From positions 62,001 through 126,000 of the forward strand of contig JAVZPJ010000003.1 of NCBI GenBank assembly GCA_038881635.1: 64,000 nucleotides of DNA, written 5' to 3'. This DNA is from Sulfolobales archaeon. GTDB taxonomy: Archaea > Thermoproteota > Thermoprotei_A > Sulfolobales > AG1. The stretch's first letter is position 1. Each line of letters opens with the position of its first letter. A program made the position numbers and the translations under genes. The notes beneath the pieces are model-generated. The model was not told where the DNA came from, ran no database searches, and worked only from the letters and a program-made list of their open reading frames with translations. Of this stretch, positions 17,747 through 27,424 are shown in pieces.

Positions 17747-19006
17747 CTAGTATCTGTACAACTCGATCTTTTCTATTATATGATATATCATCTGATCTGG
17801 AGTTATAGCGATAGGATTCAAACCCTTAGATCTCATGATCTTCATAATATTCTTCTCTCTCTCTAATTCTGAAGCTATTTTTATTCTGTATATAAGTGTT
17901 GCTTCACTTTTTAAAGCCTTTATATCATATAAAGATCTGATTGGCATTAAAATAAGAAGCTTATGACCACCCGCTCTTAGGGTATCTAATAATCTTGTTA
18001 ATTCAGCTCTCTCAGCGGTTAAAGGATCTGTAAACAGCAATATCAGGCTTCTTTCTCTGCCAGCTATCTTAGATATCTGAAGCTCAATCCTTCTAGTAAT
18101 TATATCGAGAGAAGTCTTATAACCTGAGCCAGCCTCTTCATTTAGAACCTCTTCAAAATCGACGCTGGATATTATCTTAGCTATATCTATGTAGCTTTTA
18201 AATCCCTTCCTAAAACCTCCCGAACTATACACCATGTAAGGTAGTGCTAGTATAATAGCTTGGTGATCAGATCTGTATGCTAGATACCTAGAAAGAGTTC
18301 CTATGACTCTTGCTGTATGCTCATAAGGTGTTGCCCTATATATTCCTTTGAACATTTCTGGCGAGCATAATAATATATAGATTACCTTCAGAGATGACTC
18401 TCTTTCTAATTCTTTTACTATAAGTCTTCCAAATCTAGCATACTTCTTCCATACGATTCTTCTTATATCATCTCCAGGTCTATACTCTCTCACAGATCTC
18501 ATCTCAACACCTTCGCCACTCTGCCTGGCTCTTATATAACCTATGTTTCTCGCATAGCTGTAAATCCTTCTAAGAGTGGTTCTGTGAATTCTGGGATAGA
18601 TCTCTAAATAAAATGCTTTGTCCAATACGATTTCAGAGGATCTATATAAGCCTAGAGGATCTCTCAAAACAGCCTTAAGAGGGCCGATCCTATGTCTTCC
18701 AATTCTTCCCTCAAATACCGCTTCAAAGATCAGCGTATCTCTAGGTAAAACCACTGCAAGAGCTCTACCAATGCTTTTCCTCTTAATATACTTAGAATGA
18801 TCTATTTGAAGCTCTAGAAATAATATTGGAATCATACTTCTATTTTCGATTCTATATACGATCCTTATGTCATCACCTTCAATCTCTCCAAAAATCTCTC
18901 TCGAAACTCTAGCCCTTGTAAGCATTGCTATAGAGACTTCTAGATAACCTCTTAAAGTGATAGATATTAGAAGCATTGCAGAACCTAAAAGCATGAAGCT
19001 ACTCAC
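17747..19006 (-). CDS. DUF58 protein of MoxR cluster; true start probably upstream
   Basis: The DUF58 signature is SVREYRPGDDIRRIVWKKYARFGRLIVKELE at about residues 155-185, followed by a vWA-like domain (VIYILLCSPEMF, LILLFTDPLTAERAEL). DUF58 proteins partner MoxR ATPases. The first usable start is GTG at 19006, but the frame stays open to 19135 and encodes a second hydrophobic stretch (FSIYLFASLSILVYGIIRTV) typical of the family's two N-terminal membrane segments. A GGAGGTC element (19116-19122) stands 5-8 bases before ATC and ATA codons at 19111-19106, with no ATG, GTG or TTG. Translation may start at ATA or ATC. Confidence 0.85.
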   Translation of the reverse strand: MSSFMLLGSAMLLISITLRGYLEVSIAMLTRARVSREIFGEIEGDDIRIVYRIENRSMIPILFLELQIDHSKYIKRKSIGRALAVVLPRDTLIFEAVFEGRIGRHRIGPLKAVLRDPLGLYRSSEIVLDKAFYLEIYPRIHRTTLRRIYSYARNIGYIRARQSGEGVEMRSVREYRPGDDIRRIVWKKYARFGRLIVKELERESSLKVIYILLCSPEMFKGIYRATPYEHTARVIGTLSRYLAYRSDHQAIILALPYMVYSSGGFRKGFKSYIDIAKIISSVDFEEVLNEEAGSGYKTSLDIITRRIELQISKIAGRERSLILLFTDPLTAERAELTRLLDTLRAGGHKLLILMPIRSLYDIKALKSEATLIYRIKIASELEREKNIMKIMRSKGLNPIAITPDQMIYHIIEKIELYRY

Positions 19007-19112
19007 AGTTCTTATAATGCCGTAGACTAGAATAGATAATGATGCGAAGAGATATATGGAGAATCTAATTGTAGGTTTAGAAAGTATTATATCTCCAGCA
19101 ACGTATATGATC

Positions 19113-20813
19113 TCAGACCTCCGAGATCTTTTTCTCTAAACCTTCTCCCATATCCTTGATCAACTTATAACTCTCTAGAGCGGCTTTCTTCACAATCCTA
19201 CTCCACCAAAAAGGCTTTAGAAAGCTTCCTAAACCTTTTCTCGTTGCTATCCTATAGTATTTGTTCATGAACTCCTGATACATTCTAACTCTTTCCTGAT
19301 CGATTCCGAACCTGCTGGAGATATGACTTGGAAGAACTGGATCTAATAGATCCATGTTTACATACGATTTCATTAGGTTGTTGATAAAATTATAGAGCTC
19401 AATAAAATCATCTCTGCCAAACCTATGCCTGCCACGCTTAATTCTCTCAACGAGCTCGCTAAACTGAAGTATGTCTTTATAATCTACCTCTCTAAAAGGC
19501 TTATCCCTATACATCTCTTCCCTTCTAAGCCAGGGGATTGAGAAGATCAAAACCAGTAGCAGTATCAGCATAGGTCTTACAAAGAACGTTCTCAGGAGGT
19601 CTAGTATGAAATTGTTAAACCATGAAATGACAGGAGGTAGCCAAGTTGCTGGATGGAGAATTCTTGCTAAGAAGAACGCTATTAACTGATAGAGGGGTAC
19701 AAGTCTTACCAGACTCGGGTCTTTAATAGCCTCAAGAGGTTCTAACCCTAAATACTTCGAAGAATCAAAAAGAATAACACATCTCTCATCGTTTTCACAT
19801 AGATATCTAATGAGATCTAGAGATAAGTTAAGATAGAGATCTCTGTAACCCGACCTGAAAACCTGATTGAGAAATATAGATCCATCGCTAACAACCAGTA
19901 TACGAGATCCTCTAGTCTCTTCTATGACACCTACAGGAGCAAAATATATCAGAGGTAGAGACGAAATATTCTCAATTTCAAATTGTGTCTTAGATTGAGA
20001 ATACTGCGCTAGAGAACTACTTGAATTTATAATACGAAGAAGACTATAGTACTCTCTCCCTGAAGTAGAATACTCTTGAACCACATAATACTCTGGAGAA
20101 ATAATGCTACTACTAGCTATAAGACCAGAGGGTATGTATCCTATTACTGTTATATTATGATCTGATTCTCTATTGTATGTTATGAATGAAGCTATATCAA
20201 GAGTTACATTGTAAGACTTATAATAACTTGAATTCCCGCCAGCTTCTAAGAGTTTTAGATCGAATAAAGCCTTCGGGTAAATCAGACTCTCTACAGGAAA
20301 TACAACTGCACTCGTATTCCCCAAGCTAACTTTATATCCTCTAAGATCTCCTGGTTCTGGTTTTTCTAGAATAATAGATCCTGTGATCTCTATACTCGAA
20401 TTGAAAGCTCTTAGAAGAGCGCTTGAATTAGCAGTCTCATCAGCTATGAATATGTTAAATGAACCACATTTACTTGCCAGATCCTTTATATTGTAAATCT
20501 CTTTATCACTGTATACTTCCTCAGGCGAAATAACCACCAGAACGGCTTTATCGCAGTTAGAGAGCTTAATATGATCCAGCCAATTCGTTACTATAAGAGT
20601 CCTAGGATAGATCTCTTTGATCTTCATGTAGAAATCCGAGGTTCCTAAAGGACCTGTGTTTAGAGGAGAGGATCCTGTAAAGATCCTTACCGAAGGAGGG
20701 CCTTGCTCCAATACTGCCACAACTCCTATAAAGAGTAGAGCAGCAAGAGTTCCCATCATGATCATAGGCATATGTTTCATTCCATCTCTTTTCTTCGCAT
20801 ACATTACTCTCAC
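19113..20813 (-). CDS. DUF4350-like membrane-anchored protein of MoxR cluster
   Basis: A 566-residue protein. One N-terminal membrane segment (PMIMMGTLAALLFIGVVAVL) is followed by a large outside domain of about 350 residues in which short blocks (NWLDHIKLSNCDKAVLVVISPEE, ILVVSDGSIFLNQV) recall the DUF4350/glutamine-amidotransferase-like fold. A second hydrophobic region (about residues 375-430, LIAFFLARILHP and FVRPMLILLLVLIFSIPWL) leads to a charged cytoplasmic tail. It overlaps the upstream small gene by 4 bases. Its role is unknown; the context suggests a surface or envelope function with the MoxR ATPase. Confidence 0.72.
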   Translation of the reverse strand: MRVMYAKKRDGMKHMPMIMMGTLAALLFIGVVAVLEQGPPSVRIFTGSSPLNTGPLGTSDFYMKIKEIYPRTLIVTNWLDHIKLSNCDKAVLVVISPEEVYSDKEIYNIKDLASKCGSFNIFIADETANSSALLRAFNSSIEITGSIILEKPEPGDLRGYKVSLGNTSAVVFPVESLIYPKALFDLKLLEAGGNSSYYKSYNVTLDIASFITYNRESDHNITVIGYIPSGLIASSSIISPEYYVVQEYSTSGREYYSLLRIINSSSSLAQYSQSKTQFEIENISSLPLIYFAPVGVIEETRGSRILVVSDGSIFLNQVFRSGYRDLYLNLSLDLIRYLCENDERCVILFDSSKYLGLEPLEAIKDPSLVRLVPLYQLIAFFLARILHPATWLPPVISWFNNFILDLLRTFFVRPMLILLLVLIFSIPWLRREEMYRDKPFREVDYKDILQFSELVERIKRGRHRFGRDDFIELYNFINNLMKSYVNMDLLDPVLPSHISSRFGIDQERVRMYQEFMNKYYRIATRKGLGSFLKPFWWSRIVKKAALESYKLIKDMGEGLEKKISEV

Positions 20814-21076
20814 TCTCTCCTCTCAGAAGCCTCCTCTTTATATTTCGAAAGAGAATACACATACGCAGAGATCTTGAACATGTAGAGAGCTCCTGACATC
20901 ATTGTAAAACCTATCAGAGCTGTTAAGAGAGATGTTGCAACTAAGCCGCTCTGCATATAACCTATTGAAAGTATTAGAAGAAGTATAGATAGGATCATGA
21001 GTATTGATGCCACCGAGACATACACGAGCCATCTAGTGGTATCAGAGACCCTGACTCTAATCTTTCTAAGGGACAA
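20810..21076 (-). CDS. Small two-span membrane protein of MoxR cluster
   Basis: An 88-residue protein with two hydrophobic segments: VSVASILMILSILLLILSIGYM and ATSLLTALIGFTMMSGALYMF. The C-terminus is short and charged (SKYKEEASERRE). It overlaps both neighbours (11 bases with the upstream gene, 4 with the downstream gene), so it belongs to the same translated unit. I do not recognise the family; it may be a helper subunit of the adjacent membrane proteins. Confidence 0.7.
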   Translation of the reverse strand: MSLRKIRVRVSDTTRWLVYVSVASILMILSILLLILSIGYMQSGLVATSLLTALIGFTMMSGALYMFKISAYVYSLSKYKEEASERRE

Positions 21077-22196
21077 ACCCCATCACCACACCTAATGTCT
21101 CTATCAGGTAGTATAGAAGATAATAGTATCTATACACTGTAGAATATATAAACTCGTCGAGAGGTTTCAGTCTTAGAATACCTTGAGAAGGATCCCATCC
21201 CCAGGCAACGTATGAAACTATATATATAATAGCTATAAGGATGACACCAAGACCCAACCCTCTCATATTTGGTGTGCTTTGTGAAAGTATCAGGTTAAAA
21301 AGGATCTTTATCAATATCCATGAGAGTATGAAGGAGATAAAAGCCATAAGATAATCCCAGACACCTCCTGGATAGAATCCGGAGAATCTATTCAAAACAC
21401 CTAGAATGAGTGAGTATACAAATGGTGCTAGAAGAAGAGATACAAAGAAATCCCTTAGAGAGCTAAGAGGTATCTTAAAATAAGAATCTAGATCTGATAC
21501 ATCTCTGAAAAACTCGTTAAAAAGATTTTTCGAAGGCTTTAGTATATATAGTGATAATATAGTGAAGAACCCCCAAGCTATTAGAGAGAAAGCTGATAGA
21601 AATACGAAGGTTAATATCATTATACCCACAGGATTTCTGGTTATAAACTCGATCAAGGATGCTTCATAAATGTTATATGCTCTGAGAAGACCTGCTGCTA
21701 GACTTATAAGGCTCAGGATATATGCTGATGCTGAGACCGGTATTAATAGCGTGAATACTATTATTAGAGCTGATGCTAATAGAATTCTTAAGAATCTCAT
21801 CAAGCCTTTACTCTGAATATGAAGAAATCTTAATTCTCCAGCTCTATAAGTATGAGCTAGAGTGCTGTGCATTAACAGTGATACGGTAATTACAACTCCT
21901 ACTAAGATCTGATTCATATCATACCTTTCAGAAATAACCATCATAAGAATCATAATAGACGCCGCAGTAGGGCTTAGAAAAACTATTATGAAAACCATGG
22001 GTATTATAATAAGAGAGCTTATCACAATACCTACCAGGTAGATGATGCTAAGAGAAATCTTTCCTGTAGATAGAAGCGTGTACAGTGTCTCGAGATCTCT
22101 TATAGAGTTCAGTATGATAGGGTATGAGAGAAGAAGTGTAGCTACTCTCAGAGAAATTGCGAGAGCTATTCTAAATACATCAGAGTCTTCTTTCAA
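21066..22196 (-). CDS. Polytopic membrane protein of MoxR cluster
   Basis: A 376-residue protein with about nine to ten hydrophobic spans (for example YLVGIVISSLIIIPMVFIIVFL, ALIIVFTLLIPVSASAYILSLI, FLSAFSLIAWGFFTILSLYIL) and no recognised soluble domain. A conserved-looking loop of about 30 residues (LKPSKNLFNEFFRDVSDLDSYFK) sits between the halves. It overlaps the DUF4129-like gene upstream by 17 bases and the two-span gene downstream by 11 bases. The family was not recognised; a transporter or scaffold role would be a guess. Confidence 0.75.
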   Translation of the reverse strand: MKEDSDVFRIALAISLRVATLLLSYPIILNSIRDLETLYTLLSTGKISLSIIYLVGIVISSLIIIPMVFIIVFLSPTAASIMILMMVISERYDMNQILVGVVITVSLLMHSTLAHTYRAGELRFLHIQSKGLMRFLRILLASALIIVFTLLIPVSASAYILSLISLAAGLLRAYNIYEASLIEFITRNPVGIMILTFVFLSAFSLIAWGFFTILSLYILKPSKNLFNEFFRDVSDLDSYFKIPLSSLRDFFVSLLLAPFVYSLILGVLNRFSGFYPGGVWDYLMAFISFILSWILIKILFNLILSQSTPNMRGLGLGVILIAIIYIVSYVAWGWDPSQGILRLKPLDEFIYSTVYRYYYLLYYLIETLGVVMGFVP

Positions 22197-23385
22197 ATCT
22201 CTTCAACTCATTAAAACTCTTCCGGGCCTCCTCCTCGAGCGAGGCTTCTGATAATCCTGCATATCTGGAAAGCTCATATGCTTTTGTTAGATTCTCAAGC
22301 GGAGTTATAATCTCTTTATAGTAGTTATCTCTCTTAAATTTCTCTAGGTACTCTCTATGTGTCTCACTATCCTGCTTAGGAATCTTTCTAGAAAGTATCT
22401 CTACAGCCATCCAGTATAATCTTACGGGGAGAGATTTTCTAGAGAGGGAATCTAGATCTGGAAACCTGGAGTTGGAGAATCTAGATTTTAGAAATGCCAG
22501 TGGGTTAACGCCTAGAAAATCTAATACCGGGATTAAAATAACAAAAGAGGCTAGAAATATTAGCGGTATCAGCCAGCTTAAAGGTATTAAAGGAAGGCTT
22601 GGTATTATTATCTGTGTATTACGCAGATCTGATAGAATATATGGTAAGGTTCTCAGAACTTCCTCCCTGCTAGAGTTAACCGAACTTCCACCACCACCAT
22701 ACGTGGTAAACCCTATAGTATTTGAAATTATCTTAGCAAGACTCTGATTTATGAAATCCGCGAAGATCTTCATCTCCAACTTATTAACTTCATTATATAC
22801 TTCGTATGCACCCTTCTCCTGGGATAATCTTTTTAAAATCTCTAAGGCCGCTACATACTCTCTCGAGGAAATCCTACCGGTAGAATACATGTTATTAATT
22901 GTAGAGGATGTCGTCTCGAAAAGTCTGATGAAAGTATCTGGATCTGTTTCATTGAGCATTTTGAGAAGATTGATCAGATCAAGATTCTCTATGTATGAAT
23001 AGAGATTACTATCATTCTGGCTAGATATAAGAAGCTCTATACCAGGATATAGATCCTCAGGAGCTACTTCAGCTCTTTTAAGATTGTTAATTATAGAAGT
23101 TAGATTACCCCGATAGTTTTCTTTGATGCATTCAATGCTACTACAACTTCCAGCGAGATTTTGAAGTTCCTTTAACTGATCTAGAAATTCAGTCAAATTT
23201 GTCGGTAGGATCTTCAGATATGAGGAAGACGTGATATCGCTGGGAAACCCTATTGTATGTCTCTCATCATATATATCTTGGGCTTGGGAAAATCTTATAG
23301 AGTGTAAAGAAATGAGGAGTATTACTAGAAGCAGATATTTGTATACAGCTTGAACATGCTTATAAGAGTATACTAATGATTTCAT
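22180..23385 (-). CDS. DUF4129-like membrane protein of MoxR cluster
   Basis: A 401-residue protein with a signal or anchor segment (YLLLVILLISLHSI), a 210-residue outside domain rich in Asn and Ser, one central membrane span (LPLIPLSWLIPLIFLASFVILIPVL), and a cytoplasmic C-terminus resembling DUF4129: PVRLYWMAVEILSRKIPKQDSETHREYLEKF and LTKAYELSRYAGLSEASLEEEARKSFNEL. DUF4129 tails often accompany DUF58 and MoxR genes. The stop overlaps the next gene by 17 bases. The exact biological role is not known. Confidence 0.75.
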   Translation of the reverse strand: MKSLVYSYKHVQAVYKYLLLVILLISLHSIRFSQAQDIYDERHTIGFPSDITSSSYLKILPTNLTEFLDQLKELQNLAGSCSSIECIKENYRGNLTSIINNLKRAEVAPEDLYPGIELLISSQNDSNLYSYIENLDLINLLKMLNETDPDTFIRLFETTSSTINNMYSTGRISSREYVAALEILKRLSQEKGAYEVYNEVNKLEMKIFADFINQSLAKIISNTIGFTTYGGGGSSVNSSREEVLRTLPYILSDLRNTQIIIPSLPLIPLSWLIPLIFLASFVILIPVLDFLGVNPLAFLKSRFSNSRFPDLDSLSRKSLPVRLYWMAVEILSRKIPKQDSETHREYLEKFKRDNYYKEIITPLENLTKAYELSRYAGLSEASLEEEARKSFNELKRFERRL

Positions 23386-23448
23386 CCAACCACTATTATA
23401 TTTAATCTTCTAAGACCTATTATATTTCTCTGTAGAGAAGGAAGTTTT

Positions 23449-24378
23449 CTAGGGCTTAGGCACAGGTGTCTTAGACAAGATCTGATCTATTATAGCCTCC
23501 GGTGTTACCCCTTCAACCTCATACTCGCTCTTAAGTATGATTCTATGAGACATAACAGGTTTAGCAGCTTTTTTAATATCATCTGGTATAACATAGTTTC
23601 TACCATCTATATATGCTAGAGATCTTGCGATCTTGATCAGGGCAATACCTGCTCTAGGAGATCCTCCTAACCTCACTGAGGGATGTCTCCGTGTTGCTTC
23701 AACTATATCTGCAACATACTTGTATATACTCTCATCAACTCTAACATTTCTAACTTCCCTCATGTGATATAGTAATTCCTCTCTACTTATCACAGGCTTT
23801 ATATCTCTCACCCTCTCCTCAATTTCATCGATCTTGCTCATGATCTTTATAAAACCAGCTGTAGAAGGATATGTCGTAGTGATCTTAACCAGAAAACGAT
23901 CTACCTGAGCTTCTGGAAGTGGGAAGACTCCTTCAAATTCTATGGGGTTCTGAGTTGCTATAATCATGAAAGGTTCTTCAAGAGGTATCGTCTCACCCTC
24001 TATCGTCACCTGTCTTTCTTGCATAGCCTCTAGAAGAGCACTCTGGGTTCTAGGCGAACCTCTATTAATCTCATCAACAAGAACTATGTTAGCAAATATA
24101 GGTCCCTTTCTTAGAATGAATTCTCCTGTTCTCTGATTATATACGTAGGAGCCTAGAATATCTGCAGGTAGAAGATCTGGGGTCATCTGAATTCTTTTAA
24201 AACTAAGATCGAATAATCTTGCAATAGTCTTAGCAGTAAGCGTTTTAGCAATTCCTGGCACTCCCTCCATAAGTGCGTGACCTGATGATAGCAATGTTGA
24301 CACTATAAGAGAGATCTCATACTCTCTCTCGATGAGTATTTCAGAGGTTGCGTCAAGGATTCTTTTTAGAATAGTCAT
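23449..24378 (-). CDS. MoxR-family AAA+ ATPase
   Basis: A 309-residue AAA+ chaperone-like ATPase. Walker A is EGVPGIAKTLTAK, Walker B is IVLVDEINRGSPRTQSALLEAMQE, sensor 1 is FMIIATQNPIEFEGVFPLPEAQVDRF (with the arginine finger region following), and sensor 2 lies in GGSPRAGIALIKIARSLA. MoxR proteins remodel or activate partner proteins, often vWA or DUF58 ones. It is the first gene of the operon on the minus strand, with GAGGGTG before the ATG, and is followed after 63 bases by the DUF4129-like gene. Confidence 0.93.
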   Translation of the reverse strand: MTILKRILDATSEILIEREYEISLIVSTLLSSGHALMEGVPGIAKTLTAKTIARLFDLSFKRIQMTPDLLPADILGSYVYNQRTGEFILRKGPIFANIVLVDEINRGSPRTQSALLEAMQERQVTIEGETIPLEEPFMIIATQNPIEFEGVFPLPEAQVDRFLVKITTTYPSTAGFIKIMSKIDEIEERVRDIKPVISREELLYHMREVRNVRVDESIYKYVADIVEATRRHPSVRLGGSPRAGIALIKIARSLAYIDGRNYVIPDDIKKAAKPVMSHRIILKSEYEVEGVTPEAIIDQILSKTPVPKP

Positions 24379-24456
24379 TATTAAACACCCTCTTCTTCTA
24401 TACCGCTCCTAAGAATATTGAAGTCAAGATAAATATTCTTCAACATATGATCTTTT

Positions 24457-25179
24457 CTATTTCTTCGGTATTCTCATGATCTCTCCAGAAAGCATTCCCA
24501 CTACAATTTCATAGTCGGCATAAGGGAAGATTCCGGTTGTGATAACTCCCTCAATACTTCTGATCATACTATCTACTCTCACAGGATCTTCTATAGATCC
24601 TTTTATCACTATATCGGCAAGTATATTACCATTATCAGTTATAAGAGGTCCAAGCTTTCCTTCAGAGGTTCTTGGCACGAGTTCTAGAGACATTCTCATG
24701 AGAGCTTTCCTAACATAATTATAGGCGTAGGGTGCTATCTCTACTGGTATGAGTCCTCTTCTACCTAGTTTGTCTACCAGCTTCATCTCGTCAGCTATTA
24801 TGATTCTTTTGATAGCACTTAGAAGAGTTATCTTCTCTCTAAATAAAGCTCCTCCACCACCTTTAAGCATGTTTCCCAGACGATCTATTTCATCAGCGCT
24901 GTCAACAGCTATATCGATCTCCTCCGGAGGCATATCAGTTATAATACATCTAGCACCTGCACTAGATAGAGCGAGAGTCGTGTCATAGCTTGTAGAGATA
25001 AAACACTTCTCTCTAAGAAACTCTCTCGACAGCATACCTATAAATACTTTAATAGTCGAACCACTACCCACACCTATGATATCTGCTTTCACACTCTCTA
25101 TAATTCTGATAGCCTCTTCAGAAGCTCTGACCCTAGCTCTAAGAACCTCGGACCGGATCTCGCCAACTATTATTTCCAC
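24457..25179 (-). CDS. rpiA: Ribose-5-phosphate isomerase A
   Basis: Interconverts ribose 5-phosphate and ribulose 5-phosphate, feeding nucleotide synthesis. Family marks: GVGSGSTIKVF (phosphate loop), STSYDTTLALSSAG, the catalytic-site DSADEIDRLGNMLKGGGGALFREKI, and the C-terminal ITTGIFPYADYEIVVG. The 240-residue length is typical. The start is GTG. It is on the minus strand, divergent from hel308 with only 55 bases between, so the two promoters must be compact. Confidence 0.95.
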   Translation of the reverse strand: MEIIVGEIRSEVLRARVRASEEAIRIIESVKADIIGVGSGSTIKVFIGMLSREFLREKCFISTSYDTTLALSSAGARCIITDMPPEEIDIAVDSADEIDRLGNMLKGGGGALFREKITLLSAIKRIIIADEMKLVDKLGRRGLIPVEIAPYAYNYVRKALMRMSLELVPRTSEGKLGPLITDNGNILADIVIKGSIEDPVRVDSMIRSIEGVITTGIFPYADYEIVVGMLSGEIMRIPKK

Positions 25180-25234
25180 CTAATCATTAGTATAAGAGAT
25201 AAGGTTAAATCCTCAAACTGTTAATAGCATTCAA

Positions 25235-27424
25235 TTGGTGTATAAGGAGAGTAGCTTGCTAGCGTGTCCTGAGAAGCCTGTTCCCATCGAAGATGTTGAG
25301 ATGCCCGAGAAGATTAGGAGTATCATAAGAAGTAGGTATACTCATTTAACACCTCCGCAGGCTGAAGCTATAAGGAGAGGTCTTTTCAGCAGCAGGAATA
25401 TGATCATAGCAACACCCACGGCTAGTGGTAAGACTCTTATAGCATATATATCGTTATTGAACTCCTTCATGAATGGTTTTAAAAGTATCTATACTACACC
25501 TCTTAAAGCGCTGGCTTCAGAGAAGTATGAAGAGTTGAGAGATCTAGCCAGAGAGATAGGAGCTAGTGTAGGGATCAGCACCGGCGATTATGATAGTCCT
25601 GGCGAAGAGCTTAGGAGATATGATATACTTGTCACAACATATGAGAGGCTTGATTCAATATTGAGACTCAGACCTTCATGGTTTAAAGATGTGAAGACCA
25701 TCGTTATAGACGAGATCCATGAGATAGGAGATGGAGATAGAGGACCTGTTATTGAGATGATCATAGCGAGAGCCGTGAGACTAGATAAACAGATCATAGG
25801 ATTAAGCGCTACCATAGGAAATCCCGATGAGATCGGAAGATGGATTGATGCTGAGGTTGTTAAGTGTAGCTGGAGACCTGTTCCATTAATAGAAGGCTAC
25901 TATGATAAGAGAAGGAATAAGATTATATTCGTGGATGGTAGAGAAGAAGATGTTTTAGGAGATCTTGTAAGTCATTCAGTTTCAAAAGCATTCAGAGAAA
26001 ACTATCAGCTACTTATATTCAAACAATCTAGAAGAGAAACAGAATCTCTAGCCACTAGAATAGCTTCCGAGATGGGACTGCTGAGCACAAGAATCTCTAG
26101 GAAGGATATCAGCATAGTCTTAGAAGAATTAGAACAAAAAGTATCATCAAGATATGAAAGAGAAGTGCTGAAAAAATTATTTGTAAGAGGAGTATCTTTC
26201 CACCACGCAGGACTCTCGCCGGAGGCTAGGAAGGTTATTGAAAAAGGCTTCAGAGAAGGTGTCCTGAAAATAATTGTGGCAACTCCAACACTAGCTGCTG
26301 GAGTTAATCTACCTGCTAGAAGAGTTATAGTATTTACACGAAGATATGAAAGAGGTTTCTACGAACCTATTTCAGTGATGGAGTACAAGCAAATGGGTGG
26401 AAGAGCTGGAAGACCTCAATACGATCCTTATGGCGAGGTTATTATAGCAGATCTAGATCCTGATACAGCTGTTAGATACATAAGATCAGAACCTGAAGAC
26501 GTTGTTTCAATGCTTAATAACGAGAGATCTCTCAGGATTCATGTTCTATCTCTACTAGCCTCGAGATACGCCTCAACAATGGAAGGTCTGATAGATGTAT
26601 TTATGAAAACCTTCTATTCATATAAGAACATAAGAGGTCTAGAGGTCAGAGATTTTTGGAGGAATACTTTTAAGAGGATATTAAGAACTTTAGAAGATTT
26701 TGGAGTAGTAAGAGTAAAAGAAGATAGGATCCATGTTTCAAGACTTGGAGAGCTTATATCTAGCTTATACATAGATCCTCTCACAGCAATAAGAGCTCTA
26801 GAGCTGATCTCAGAAGTTGAGGATAGAACTCCAGAGGATCTATATTATCTCCATGTGATCACTTTAACACCAGATTTTCAGAGAAGCATTAGTAGGAGAA
26901 TCAAAAGAAAAGAAGTTCTAGAAAGACTCTCTGAGAAGATCGAGAGAGGAGAGGCTCCTCCGATACCAGATGATCTTGATGAAGAAATGTATATCACAGG
27001 ATATCTCTATGCTGAAGCTCTTCAGAGATGGATCGAAGAAGAAGATGAAGATAAGATTATGAGTGAAACCGGCCTACCTCTAGGAGATCTAAGGGTTGCA
27101 GTTGAGACAGCTACATGGATAGCATACGCTCTCTCAAAGGTTTTCGAGGAAAAGAGAATGACGGAACACATGAGAAGAATGAGTGTGATATCAAGAAGGC
27201 TTGAGGCTGGTGTGAGAGAAGAGTTATTAGAACTAGTAACACTAAGAGGTATAGGAAGAGTTAGAGCTAGAGCTCTTTATAAAGCTGGTGTGAGAAGTAT
27301 TAAGGATCTTAAGATGTTATCACTCGACCAGATACTATCCATAGAAAGCATTAACAGAGGCGTCGTAAGAGAACTCTGCGAACAGATCTCTGATGCTGCT
27401 TTCTGCACTAGATCAGGTTTCTAG
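25235..27424 (+). CDS. hel308: Hel308-type DNA helicase
   Basis: A Ski2-like superfamily 2 helicase that acts at stalled replication forks in archaea. Motif I is ATPTASGKTLIA, motif II is IDEIHEIGD, motif III is GLSATIGN, motif VI is QMGGRAGRPQYD. A winged helix and ratchet domain follow, and residues about 660-720 form a helix-hairpin-helix (LVTLRGIGRVRARALYKAGVRSI). It starts TTG at 25235 or GTG at 25238; a TTAAAT box 25-30 bases upstream and no Shine-Dalgarno site suggest a leaderless transcript. Its 3' end overlaps that of convergent nikR by 12 bases. Confidence 0.94.
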   Translation: MVYKESSLLACPEKPVPIEDVEMPEKIRSIIRSRYTHLTPPQAEAIRRGLFSSRNMIIATPTASGKTLIAYISLLNSFMNGFKSIYTTPLKALASEKYEELRDLAREIGASVGISTGDYDSPGEELRRYDILVTTYERLDSILRLRPSWFKDVKTIVIDEIHEIGDGDRGPVIEMIIARAVRLDKQIIGLSATIGNPDEIGRWIDAEVVKCSWRPVPLIEGYYDKRRNKIIFVDGREEDVLGDLVSHSVSKAFRENYQLLIFKQSRRETESLATRIASEMGLLSTRISRKDISIVLEELEQKVSSRYEREVLKKLFVRGVSFHHAGLSPEARKVIEKGFREGVLKIIVATPTLAAGVNLPARRVIVFTRRYERGFYEPISVMEYKQMGGRAGRPQYDPYGEVIIADLDPDTAVRYIRSEPEDVVSMLNNERSLRIHVLSLLASRYASTMEGLIDVFMKTFYSYKNIRGLEVRDFWRNTFKRILRTLEDFGVVRVKEDRIHVSRLGELISSLYIDPLTAIRALELISEVEDRTPEDLYYLHVITLTPDFQRSISRRIKRKEVLERLSEKIERGEAPPIPDDLDEEMYITGYLYAEALQRWIEEEDEDKIMSETGLPLGDLRVAVETATWIAYALSKVFEEKRMTEHMRRMSVISRRLEAGVREELLELVTLRGIGRVRARALYKAGVRSIKDLKMLSLDQILSIESINRGVVRELCEQISDAAFCTRSGF

